Source of the DNA: Takakia lepidozioides
Lineage: Eukaryota; Streptophyta; Takakiopsida; Takakiales; Takakiaceae
Length of the DNA stretch: 64,000 nt
Reading direction: 5' to 3'
Assembly (NCBI GenBank): GCA_030704615.1
Contig: CM060732.1
Span: 4,588,001-4,652,000, forward strand
Below are positions 34,109 to 43,772 of the stretch, piece by piece; the stretch's first letter is position 1; every line of letters starts with the position of its first letter. Position numbers and translations under genes: made by a program. Below the pieces are notes generated by a model, which made no database searches, had not been told where the DNA came from, and was given only the letters and a program-made list of their open reading frames with translations.

Positions 34109-35090
34109 TTAAAGTTTGTTTTCCTTTTTGAATGCCTGGAGCATTGCAGAAAGGTCTGGCTGGAAAGGACAGAATCTGGTGGCATGGTTAGGATCCTTGC
34201 AAATATAACATGGCGCATGCTTACCTTGGTAGGAAGTTTCAGTCTGAGTTCTGCCACGGTTGTGAGCAGTCCCACTGGTAGGAACACTCGGGGTCTTGGG
34301 GGTCCATGTAGTTTCAGGCTTGAGGTTAGTCATCTTCTCATCCACCTCTATTTCTAGATCATCCAGACGCCTAGCCAATGTTTCATTGCACTCAGCCCTC
34401 GCAGCCAGCATTGGAGGTGGCACATAAGCCTTGGGACTCCTTAGTTTCTCTCCCTCTTTGTCTCCTGCAGTTGGGACAACAAATTTGACTTCCCTCCTAG
34501 GGACTTTGACACTAGCCAGCTCTTTCATCTTAATCTCAACCTCCTTGACCATCTAGTCATTGTTGTCAAACTCTTCTCGCTGCGCCCAAGTCTGGACAGA
34601 AGCGGGAAGACCTTGCCAAAAGAACATCTTGACCATCCTAGCTCTCTCCTCAAGGTTCCTGAAATTCTCGGTAGCCCCTACTTTGATGTCAAGATAGTAC
34701 TGCCACAGAGGTTCACCTTCATTGTACTTACGGTTATAAATTTTAGCAAACACTTCCAGTGGTAGTTCATCAGGTTTGAATAATTTGTTAGCATCTTCTT
34801 GACCTGATCCCAAGAGGGTCTCTTTTCTTCAACAAGATCAGCATTCAACAGAAGTCGGGCCTGGCCTTTCATTGCTAGTTTGAAGGCATGTATCTTGAAG
34901 TCCTCTGGCACTCCATTGAGCAAAGCAGTACTCTCAAACAATTTCATAGTCTTCTCCCATTTTGTACTCCAGGTAGGACTGAGCCTGAACCTTGGGTGTT
35001 GATGCCCGAGGTTGAGATACAATGACCACAACAGGTTTCAAGGCAGCTTCTCTTACCTCCAAAGCGGGGGCTGCTATTTCATGAGCGGCA
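34109..35090 (-). pseudogene. Gypsy B: gag region, 5'-truncated
   Basis: Gag is split over three frames: KLFESTALLNGVPEDFKIHA and FKLAMKGQARLLLNAD (to 34678), LPLEVFAKIYNRKYNEGEPL and QYYLDIKVGATENFRNL (34553-34813), and a linker ending in the knuckle CYICKDPNHATRFC (34109-34552). Upstream (to about 35090) gag-like linker sequence joins abruptly to a CATGAGC-rich repeat, so the gag N-terminus, primer-binding site and 5' LTR are missing. Confidence 0.75.
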
Positions 35091-35200
35091 TGAGCATGAG
35101 CGGAAAAAAAAAAAGCATGAGCGGGCCGAATTGTGTCCACGGAAATAGGGTTAGGAGGCACGGAAATAGGGTCATGTGGACTCGTCATAGCAATGAAATG
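35070..35200. repeat. CATGAGC-rich repeat module, copy 1
   Basis: Starting near 35072 the plus strand reads GGGGGCTGCTATTTCATGAGC, then further CATGAGC units, an A-run, and two GGAAATAGGG motifs with CACGG between them. The reverse complement of 46.15-46.30 kb has the same elements in the same order. The module lies at the junction between gypsy B and M copy 2. Confidence 0.6.
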
Positions 35201-35275
35201 CAACATTTTATTGCAAATTTGGTGGCAAGCCACGTCTATACAAGTGTGTCCTAACTGTCATAGCAAGAATGGGAA

Positions 35276-37674
35276 CTACTCTCCTACACCTTCCGAGGAA
35301 CTTGGCCCTCCTTCTTCCTCATCCCCCTCATCCCCCCCATCCTCCGAGCTCTGTGATGCATCAGTTGCAGTATGCCTCTCAAAAATGCCGTCCTCTCCTT
35401 GGGGGACTGTCCACCTCACCTCCTGGGAATCTTCTGCCTCTTCTCCCCCACTTTCCTCAGCAGAATCCAACACAAATCTACAAGCCCGACGGGCTCTAAT
35501 AGCTGCTGCCTCCTCCCTCATCTTTATTTTCTTGAGGCTTGCCTCGTCTAAAATCTGCTGTACACGACTAGGTTCGGAACACCTCCTAATGGACACCGAA
35601 GCAAGCCGGGCAACATAAGTAGGAAGGATGTAGTCCCTTTCTGGACTAGGCATGAAATCCCCTCTGGCAAAAAAATGCACGTTCCTCCTGCCCATGAACT
35701 CCGGTGTAGACGTCCCTCCTGCCGTACTTGGCATCCTACAGTAAGAACAAATCCATTTCAAGAATGTCAATACCAGCAGAAGCAGAAAGGGTTTTCAATG
35801 AAATAAGAGAGCGAAGGGAGGTGCCTCACGAAATCTGGAGGCAACTTACAATGCGACCACTCACTCGTACACCGGGGGCTCCTCGGCCTCGATCCCAACT
35901 TGTTCCTCCCCCTGCTCCTTCTCGGATTTTTCCTCATCCTCCGAGGATGCCTCTTCCTCTTTTGGCAGACGTCAGCCGCTGCAAGTTCCGAGTTGTGGAG
36001 GGCAGTATCTGGCTCGAAGGCGAATACATGCCTATCGGACAACGTCCCTGCCCACATTGAAGCACCTGAGGAACAAAGCGGGCGGTTAATAGCTTGCGAC
36101 ATGCAATTGCAATCGGGCCAGGGGACAAACTGAGCACGTGAAGGCTTACCCGTGCCGCATGTGAGGTCCAGAATTCGCCCTTGGACATCCGAGCACGTCT
36201 CCATGAGGGTTTGGATGAAAGCAGGGCTCCGGGTCCGGCTGTATCGCCACGGTTTGCCTGTCTTTGTGTCCTTCGGCATACTGGAGTGGGGCACATAGTT
36301 GTAGAGGACATCGTAGGTAACAGGGTCCACAGCGGCATCAACAAGACGACCGTCGTTGCGGAATTGGAACGTAGACTCTCTCTTCACAAAGCAATATGCC
36401 TCAAACACCAATGTCTGCACATCCAACAAAATAGGGATCAACTCCGGGATCTTGTTTAGATACACCACAATATGAGGTGAATGCAATAGATTGATAACTT
36501 ACACTTTGGCCCTCTGTTCGCAACCCCTATGTATTGATGCAGAACCATTTTCTGAGGAGGACCGGGGTGACACTTTTCGGTGTCCACCTTGCCACCGCAT
36601 TCTCTGTGGTCTTCCCTCTTGTGGCAAGGACAATCACACATCCACCGTCATCCAGAAGCATCCCCGCCAGCCCAAACCCGGCTTTCCAGTAGTCCTCAGT
36701 AAACCTGTTCCAGGTGGGCACACCATCCAGGCCCTCCAGCAGCTCCCCATCTGGAATGTCGAGGAGAATCATGTCGCAAGCTCTCTCCACCTCAACCCCC
36801 CCCCCCCCGAGTGCTCTTGCGATCCGTGCTCACAGCCATGAAGAATTCCATCATGGCTTCAAAACCAGGGGTGTCTTTAGGCTCTGTACCGGCAGCCCTC
36901 TTCTTGGCTTTCCCCTTCTGCTCCGCCAGAGACTTGTTGTGTGCCACCTTCTTCGCCCTGGCAGCGAGAGCGTCAAGGAAGCTCTCATTGACGCATTGGA
37001 TGATGGTTGGAGGTTCTAGCTTTGGCCTGTGCGTAAATGTCACTGCCGAATACCGCCGTGTAGACTCGCCCTCAAATGCCAACTTCTTGGCAGAGCCAGT
37101 CCCACTCCGAACTGACTTGGGAACCCGGACGACTGGTGACTGGGTAGCAGCAACAGCAGTCGCAGGACCTTGAACAAAGTCGTCGTCCGAGTCACTCTCT
37201 TGGGTCCCCTCCTGCGCCTGCTCCGATGCCCCGATGGTTTTCTGTTTTTTGGGTGTTACTGCACTCACCTGTTTCCTTGTCCTTTTTTTTTTGGCCTTTA
37301 CTCTTCTCATTCAATTTCTCCTGAATTCCTGCCTGAGCAAGCTCTGCCGCTTTCCTGGAGTTCGCAAGTGCTTTTGCCTCTTTTGCACCCAGCGGAGCCC
37401 GGTTTCGTCGGGCCTCAGCATCCAGCTTCAATTGAAACTCGGATGGGTCGAGCATGCCGGGCGGAAGGTCCACATACCAAGGGCAATCACGCAAATGTTC
37501 CAGATGCCACTCCTTCACAATATCGTCAGTGTACATGGAGTCAGCCCCAGGGTTCCTCCATGCCAGGAAGAATGGTGGCTCGAAAGACAGATGACTTCTC
37601 CAAAAGGGAGAACTTGCAGTACCTACATTCATGAAAAACACAATGAGGTCCCTGAACTGCAAATTTGGCACCAT
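35276..37674 (-). pseudogene. Family M copy 2: methyltransferase-like C-terminal half
   Basis: Minus-strand order: EPPFFLAWRNPGADSMYTDD, CPWYVDLPPGMLDPSEF, a basic linker (SAVTPKKQKTIG), TIIQCVNESFLDALAARAKK, then CDMILLDIPDGELLEGL (36740-36780), an intron, FEAYCFVKRESTFQFRNDG, YSRTRSPAFIQTLMETC, RILDLTCGTG (36147-36178), an intron, ASMWAGTLSDRHVFAFEPD, an acidic linker and a last exon (HFFARGDFMPSPERDYILP, EVRWTVPQGEDGIFE). The order is that of beta-class N4-C/N6-A methyltransferases: catalytic-type block, motif X, then SAM loop and acidic residue. The catalytic block reads DIPD instead of D/S-PPY, so activity or target may differ. Frameshifts coincide with a T10 run (37283-37292) and a C13 run (36796-36808), and there is another near 35950. 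Confidence 0.65.
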
Positions 37675-37699
37675 TTTCCCAGGTTGGGGCGGATTTGAG

Positions 37700-38385
37700 T
37701 GGGCCTAGAAATGGAAAAATGGCGCCGAATTTCGGTTTTCGGTGAATGCCACCCTAGGGACTTAGCCATCTTGGGAGCCCTGAACTGGAAATTCGGCGCC
37801 ATTTTTCCCGGTTTGGCCTGAAGTTGGCTAAGTCCCAGAACGGCAATAGGGCCTAGAAATGGAAAAATGGCGCTGAATTTCCAGTTCATGGCCAACCACC
37901 CTACGGACTTTGCCATTTTCGGAGCCCTGACTGGAAATTCGGCACCATTTTCCCAGGTCTGGCCCGAAAATGGCTATGTCCCAGAACGGCAGTAGGGCCC
38001 AGAACTAGAAAAATGGTGCCGAATTTCCAGTTCAGGGCCAGCCACCCTAGGGACTTAGCCATTTTCGGAGCCCTGACTGGAAATTCGGCGCCATTTTCCC
38101 AGGTCCGGCCCGAATATGGCTAAGTCCCACAAAGGCAATAGGGCCCAGAACTGGAAAAATGGCGCCGAATTTCCAGTTCAGGGCCAGCCACCCTAGGGAC
38201 TTAGCCATTTTCGGAGCCCTGACTGGAAATTCGGCGCCATTTTCCCAGGTCCGGCCCGAAAATGGCTAAGTCCCATATGGCCTTGACCTGGAAAAATGGC
38301 GCCGAATTTCCAGTTCAGGGCCAGCCACCCTAGGGACTTAGCCATTTTCGGAGCCCTGATCTGGAAATTCGGCGAAAAATGCAAG
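37700..38385. repeat. 146-bp array of alternating palindromic half-units in an M intron
   Basis: Motifs GGAAAAATGGCGCC (at 37713, 37861, 38007, 38153, 38290) and GGAAATTCGGCGCC (at 37787, 37933, 38079, 38225, 38363), some with substitutions, alternate every 72-74 bp, with one interval of 65. Each is roughly the reverse complement of the other around a GGCGCC core, so the unit is 146 bp made of two inverted 73-bp halves. The array fills the intron between the M copy 2 exon ending near 38404 (donor CTGTACAG/GTACAT) and the exon starting near 37630. Confidence 0.85.
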
Positions 38386-38403
38386 GACTGTAAGGAAGGC
38401 ATC

Positions 38404-39490
38404 GCGTATGTACCTGTACAGAAGGCGCATTGCTGCTTTGTCCGCGTTCGGCTGGTCGGTGAACTCGTGGCTCCGGCGGGCATGTGGTATCTCCCGAAAG
38501 AATAGGTCGGTTTTGTAGAGCCGAAAGTACCTCGTCACATAGTCGCGTAGGCTCTCTGCTGCAGGAGAAATCTCCATCTTGAACTGATGTGCTTGTGTGT
38601 CCAGCTGCTCTTGCGCATTCGTCGTCACCTGTGGAGATTCTCCATCAGATCGCATTGCTGAAAAAATACAATGAATCCACCCCCTACAAGAGTAGAAGCG
38701 CCAAACGAAGCGTGGGTAAGTACCTGAAACCACCATGTCATGCGGTTCATCCACATGTCGAATGTGGGGTCAGACAGTTTGTCCGGTTTGGGGAAGCTCC
38801 ACATGTCCCTTGTACTTTGGGAACTATTCCAGATTTGGAGCTACCGGGTCTGTCCAACCACCTAGCATATTCGTAAGCGCCAAACACCACAAAAACGAGT
38901 TGTTGCCACCACAATTTGGTTAAGAATGTATCACCTTTTCTGCACCATCCACACAGGATGTGGCTAGACGATGGAGCTTCTCCAATGTCATCGTGGGCTT
39001 CAGAGCGTGGGAGTAGTGCTTCCCCACCTCCACCAGAAAGTCAGCACCAAGGGCGGGATCAGCTATGGCGACGTATTTTACCATCCGCGACTTGTACTTT
39101 ATGCGGGCCCTGGCCTCCGCAGCTTTGAGATACGATTCGAGTGCCGGGAGGGTTAGATTCTTCTCCTCTGACTCCATGTAGAACCTCCGCGCATGTGCCA
39201 AATCCTGCTGAATTTTCGTCTGTCAAGAATGCGCACATAAGATTAGAGATCCTGCTCAACACTTTTTCTTCTATTGGGGGAGGAGAGACAGATTAGCTCA
39301 ACAAAACAGTCAAGAGCTTTATCCAAAATATGTAGTCCACCATGGCGTCCATGCTCAGCCTATACCAGGTTCTGTCTGCCTTTGCCTCCGACTTGCGCAG
39401 GAGGTCGGCACTGAGCGAATTGGCAAACTCTTGCACCCCCTGCTTCCCAATAGCATATGGGACAAGTTGGTGGCAATGAAGGCATTCTCA
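38404..39490 (-). pseudogene. Family M copy 2: middle exons
   Basis: Four minus-strand exons correspond one-to-one with M copy 1: RVTENAFIATNLSHML (from 39490, acceptor TTGCAG), then after a frameshift in a G-run ADRTWYRLSMDAMVDYIF; DLAHARRFYMESEEKNLTLP with HYSHALKPTMTLEKLHRLAT (39213-38935); MWSFPKPDKLSDPTFDMWMN and RMTWWFQ (to 38727), with one in-frame TAG where copy 1 has Trp; and TNAQEQLDTQAHQFKMEIS with RDYVTRYFRLYKTDLFFRE (38628-38404). The helical Lys/Arg-rich sequence resembles no domain I recognise. Its conservation between copies 1 and 2 at exon borders supports a genuine spliced gene behind both. Confidence 0.6.
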
Positions 39491-39611
39491 GTCACCCTGC
39501 AATGCCACATTTCCATCAAACAATTCTGAAACGGGAATTTACAACAAATATGAGGATTCGCAATGAAATGACTTACAATCGGATGGATCCAAAAGCAAGA
39601 GGCGTTGTAAC

Positions 39612-41535
39612 TTACGAGTTGATGTCCGCCATTGCAGCTTTGAGAAGACTGCGATCTTTGGGCCCCGCAACCTTCAGCACAACACACTCCACGGCGAAAT
39701 GCCAATCGAGGTCGTTGGGGTGGGCTTCGGCTATGTGCTCCATCCATGCCAGGAGGCGATGATTGTTCTCCCACACGTAAAACATCTTTCCGGACAAGTG
39801 CTGGAAAAGAGGATCAGTAACAATCGATCTCTCGAACTCCTCATTTCGCCTTTGCCAATGGGGACCCCATTTGTCCACCTCATCGGAAGTGTGGGCGCGG
39901 GAAGCTACATGGTCGTTCTCAATGGAAACGTAAAACGCGGCAGACCCCATTCGATATCCATCCCGGAAAGAGAATTTCAGCTTGTCGATATCGCCTGGGA
40001 GGGCAGGTCTCACCACCTGCAAAGACACCAAGCGGCAAAGGGGAATTCGAAGCTTGGCCGGGTACACCATGCCCCCCAGCACCCTGCCAATGTTGCTGTG
40101 GGTTGCCTCCAACATCTTGGCAGCGGCCAACTTCATATCCGCCTCCGACATGACGTCTGCTGCAGAGGGGTTCTCCAGCAGCCCACCAAGACCGCCAAAT
40201 CCAGCCTGTATGCTGCGGGTTTGGGGGGTTTGGGGAGATGTCCGGGAGGATGTCATCCTGGTCAGAAAGCTCGGTGTCGTCCTCCTCAACATGGTGAACC
40301 ACCGGCGAAACCACCTCGAGCACTCTCCCTGTCTCTACTGCCATCTCCCCGGCTTCACCTCGAACTTGCACAATCCGTGCTCTTTGTGGTGTTCTTTCCT
40401 CTCCTCCACGCATAGCCTCCCGCATGTTGCCTCTCGCCAAGGGGTGGTAGTGGACCCCAACGTGTATGCAAGCTCGTGTCAAGTCCGGGGGCAAATGGAT
40501 TACATAATATTGCTTGGCTCTGCACATGGACATCCATGTCGGTGGTTCTTTGCAATGTGCGCACTTGAAAGTACCCGCTGGAGCCTGGCTAGAGACAATG
40601 AATGGATGATGGGTTGTGCCAGTCCAATCCGTCTCGTTTCTCCGCCCTCCTTTGGAGAGAAAGTGGAAGCAGGCGCGATTGAGGCACCTCAGCTTCCCCG
40701 CACACAAGACGTATCGTACACGAACACCATCAGCAATTTTTGTGCTACAGGTCTTCATCACACACCAAGGGTGTCCATCATGCTTTCGATCCATGTCTGT
40801 TAACATCCCTGAGGCTTTGTTTGACAAAGTAACAGGTGGAAACTCGAAGATCATATTACCATCGACTTTGGGAGGCAGATATGTTACCTTCCTGACTGGA
40901 AATTTGGCATAGTCGAGAGCAGCCAGCTCGGAGCGAGAACCATTGAGGTGATGTTGCCGTAGGAGCTGCACAATGGAGCGGGTTGGAGTTATGCTCGGGG
41001 GTACATGCATAATACCTGCAGAGACGTCCATGTCAGATTTGAACAACCGTGTGGAGGACATGGGGACCTCCATGCACTCATTTTCCTCGTCTGAAATGTC
41101 AAATACCTCCACACAAGAAGCTATGGAGGGTCTTGACGGTCCAGGTCGGGAATGATTATCGTTGCATACCTCTCTGTTGGCAGTGGCTGCCTGTCGGTTT
41201 CCCGACTCCTTTGTGGATGGTGTGGGCAGTGACTGATTCGGGAAGGGGATGGGCATTCCCACAGCGCGATACAAGATGGTGTCTGATGGGGGTACGTGCC
41301 GCTCGATTCCACAACCTCTGTCGGCACCTAGCACGACAATGGTCTCATCAACCTGTCCAGGAACATCCTTCTTTTCTTCTTCCAAATAAATTGTGCCCGG
41401 TTTGAGCTTGAATTTGGAACATAGGTAAGTCTCAGTCACTCTGCAAAGTCCTCCCTCATTTGGGATCCAGGCTCTCCCAAGTTGCGGAGGACAGCAAACT
41501 ATAGCGTAGGAATTGGGAGCCATCAAACACCGCAC
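39612..41535 (-). pseudogene. Family M copy 2: Cys/His domain plus ParB/Srx-like domain
   Basis: The frame from 41535 encodes a Pro/Ser-rich N-terminus, VRKVTYLPPKVDGNMIFEF and a Cys/His domain (KHDGHPWC at 40762-40795, CAGKLRCLNRACFHF, FKCAHC, TRACIHVGVHYHP at 40441-40477). This is the same domain, with the same preceding block, as in the transposase at 0.05-1.5 kb. A +/-1 shift in a G/T-rich tract near 40225 moves to a second frame (to 39612): KLRIPLCRLVSLQVVRPALP, GDIDKLKFSFRDGYRMG, then MFYVWENNHRLLAWMEHI. The spacing I-P-L-x-R-L, I-D-K-L-K-x-S-F and an N-H-R box resembles ParB/sulfiredoxin-fold domains, often found next to DNA methyltransferases in phages and bacteria. The exon ends at a GTAAGT donor after MADINS. 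Confidence 0.6.
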
Positions 41536-41544
41536 GAAGTTGGC

Positions 41545-41917
41545 AAGTGCGAGGTTCCCTATAGCGACAGACCAAGGCTTAGTGGCACCACGTAATTGGA
41601 ATTGCGGAGGCCAACGACGATTGGAAGTCGCACATTGAAGTCAAGCAGAATGTTTCAAGATACATGCATGAAGGTGGGAGCTCCAATTCCATATCCAGTA
41701 TGTATGACAATGATGGCCAATTTGGCGAGGCAATAACATCTCCTGACAGTTTTTCCTAAGGATGGATCCTGCCATATTCTCGATGCAGACATGAACGTTC
41801 GCACTGACAAGTGCCAGGAATGTTAGTTAAAACGGTTAGACAACCAAGTTGTGCTCATAAAGACATGCCGCATTTGTGTTGTATCGGAACAATGCATCCC
41901 AGTGCACATGACGGAAC
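41545..41917. other. No recognisable gene
   Basis: Upstream of the M copy 2 N-terminus (minus strand), where its promoter or a first exon would lie. No domain, TATA-like box or clear splice site stands out. A degraded half-palindrome occurs near 41866. Confidence 0.4.
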
Positions 41918-42310
41918 GGGAATGCGGTGCCACATCCCCGTTCGACATCGTCCTCTCTCTTATAGTGAACGGAAATGCGGCACCGCATTTCCGTCAACTG
42001 GGAAACCAAACTAGTGCTGGAACGTAAATGCGGTACCGCATTTACGTCCACTGTACCAGCAGGCACATGGTAGAACGGAAATGCGGTACCGCATTTCGGT
42101 CAAATGGGACAAGTAAGCCACGGTGGAACAAAAATGCGGCACCGCATTTCCTTCAACTAGGACACCTTGGATAGGCAGGAACGGAAATGCGGTGCCGCAT
42201 TTCCGTCCACTGTACCACCTGGCACATAGTTGAACGGAAATGCGGTGCCGTATTTCGGTCCTATGTACCACCGAGCACATGGTTGAATGGAAATGTGGTA
42301 CCGCATTCCG
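41918..42310. repeat. Eight palindromes with exact 53-bp period (array 2)
   Basis: Copies of the 22-bp palindrome start at 41918, 41971, 42024, 42077, 42130, 42183, 42236 and 42289, so every interval is exactly 53 bp. The core is AAATGCGG-YR-CCGCATTT, with central dinucleotides TG, CA, TA, TA, CA, TG, TG and TA. The 31-bp intervals are related to each other (for example TCCACTGTACCA and GGCACATGGTTGAAC recur) but much less conserved than the palindromes. It looks like a CRISPR array but is not one. It lies about 400 bp beyond the N-terminal end of M copy 2. Confidence 0.95.
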
Positions 42311-42646
42311 TCCGGGATGTTTCAAAATTGTGAAACATATGCCAAAATAGTAAGACAGTAAGAAATCACATGTTGACGGTGAACTGGACTTAAGTAAGAT
42401 TGAAAACCTTGCAGACTTCAGGCAGACAAGGACAACAACACAAGGACAACTACAAGAACCTCAGCACATGACGATTCAAAAGAGAAATCATTACTTGACC
42501 AAAATTTTATATTTGTTCTGGATGGGAACAAGTCACAAAATCTGTCCTCTCTAAAAAACTTATCTCCCCAAATGGAGGATAGCGCTACCACGGCCTGTAG
42601 AATTGAAACACCCCCGACAATGTCGTGAGGTTCCCCGTTCCGATGC
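42311..42646. other. No recognisable gene
   Basis: AT-rich DNA between array 2 and the next broken frame. Nothing recognisable. Confidence 0.4.
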
Positions 42647-43388
42647 CTATTCCATTGTGTTCAGATCGACTACACGGACGACGGAGTCTTGAAAGAACTG
42701 GTCCAGAATGAGGAGTGGCTCTGTATTCGTCCAGTCACCATTGCCGGTATCTGGATGGAGATGGCGCACATGAAGATACAAGATATCTATATTGGTGAGA
42801 TTCATGAAAACATGAAGGTATCTTATGCCAGGTGGGAGATCCTCAACATCATCATGGTACACGCGCGCGTCCAACACAAACCTGTTCCGGTTCTCCCTCA
42901 GTGTCAGCAATATATTCCCGGGCCCAGAAAAGTGAGTCACCAACCCTACAACCCGATCAGGTAGGAGGTACTATAGAGGTGGGGTGTAAGCATGGTAGTA
43001 TGACTTGACGAGCTCCCCACAACAACATCTCATCATGAACAGACGTACACTTCGTCTCCCTGGTCTGTCTCGCACAACAAGTATCCACTGTTGTCCACTT
43101 TCGGGTCTCACCCACCGAGAATCCCAAAGAACTGCCCGGAAACTCGTCACCATGTGCGTCGGTCCACTGAACTCCAACTCCACTATAATATCTCCCAGCG
43201 CCGGGATTCGCAAATAGGAGGGTCGAATTCCACTTCGTCGAATGCACGTGACACCATGACATGACTGCATCTTGCAACTTCTGGCGGAAGAGCGATATCG
43301 AGAAACAACTGGAGGACGAGAGAGAAGAGAACCATAAATACCCCGACTTCTGGTTTGTAATGCAGTTTCCCCTCTCCTCAACCCACAA
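42647..43388 (-). pseudogene. Uncharacterised broken gene
   Basis: Minus-strand frame 43388-42957 encodes QDAVMSWCHVHSTKWNSTLL, SGVGVQWTDAHGDEFPG and VHDEMLLWGARQVILPC. After a shift near 42950, frame 42943-42647 encodes NILLTLRENRNRFVLDARVY and ILDQFFQDSVVRVVDLNTME. The two halves probably form one protein of about 240 residues. I do not recognise it. Like family X it has a Trp/Cys-rich, beta-type composition and lies between two palindrome arrays. Confidence 0.35.
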
Positions 43389-43487
43389 CGGCTATGCGCA
43401 AAACGGCTATTCTCACCTTCTGTATACTTTTTTCAATAAGTCCTGACGCATTTCCACTGTCACATCTTCGTTTTAGAGTGTGCCGAA

Positions 43488-43772
43488 GGAAATGCGGCAC
43501 CGCATTTCCGTTTTCACTGTAGCTCATCAAACGCTGGGACGGAAATGCGGTGCCGCATTTCCGTCCGTGGCATACAATTTCCAACAGTTCCAACGGAATG
43601 CCCATCAACATTCCCGCGCTGGCTCCTTCTTCATGATAAATCAACTCGTGGTCCAACGGAAATGCGGCACCGCATTTCCATGTGTCTCGAGTCCACTCTG
43701 GCATTTTTTTCCTGCATCGGGATGCGAAAGATAATTCGAGATCGAATGGTAGTAATGCGGCGCCGCATTTTG
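43488..43772. repeat. Short palindrome cluster (array 3)
   Basis: Palindromes start at 43488 (CA centre), 43541 (TG), 43595 (strongly degraded), 43658 (CA) and about 43750 (CG, imperfect ends). Intervals are 53, 54, 63 and 92 bp. The 53-bp spacing equals that of array 2, and fragments of the 31-bp intervals (GTCCGTGG, GTCCACTC) suggest common origin. Confidence 0.8.

Noticed and set aside
29828-35031. Gypsy B as an active element
   Set aside because: It lacks its 5' end, has frameshifts in gag, between protease and RT, in RNase H and in the integrase, and has Asn at the protease active site.
35276-41535. Bacterial contamination as the source of the ParB/methyltransferase gene
   Set aside because: The gene has GT-AG introns conserved between copies, palindromes in introns, and a zinc domain shared with a plant-type transposase, so it is resident eukaryotic DNA.
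41918-42310. CRISPR array
   Set aside because: Repeat and interval lengths resemble CRISPR, but the intervals are related to one another, the repeat is fully palindromic, there are no cas genes, and the surroundings are eukaryotic with introns and retroelements.
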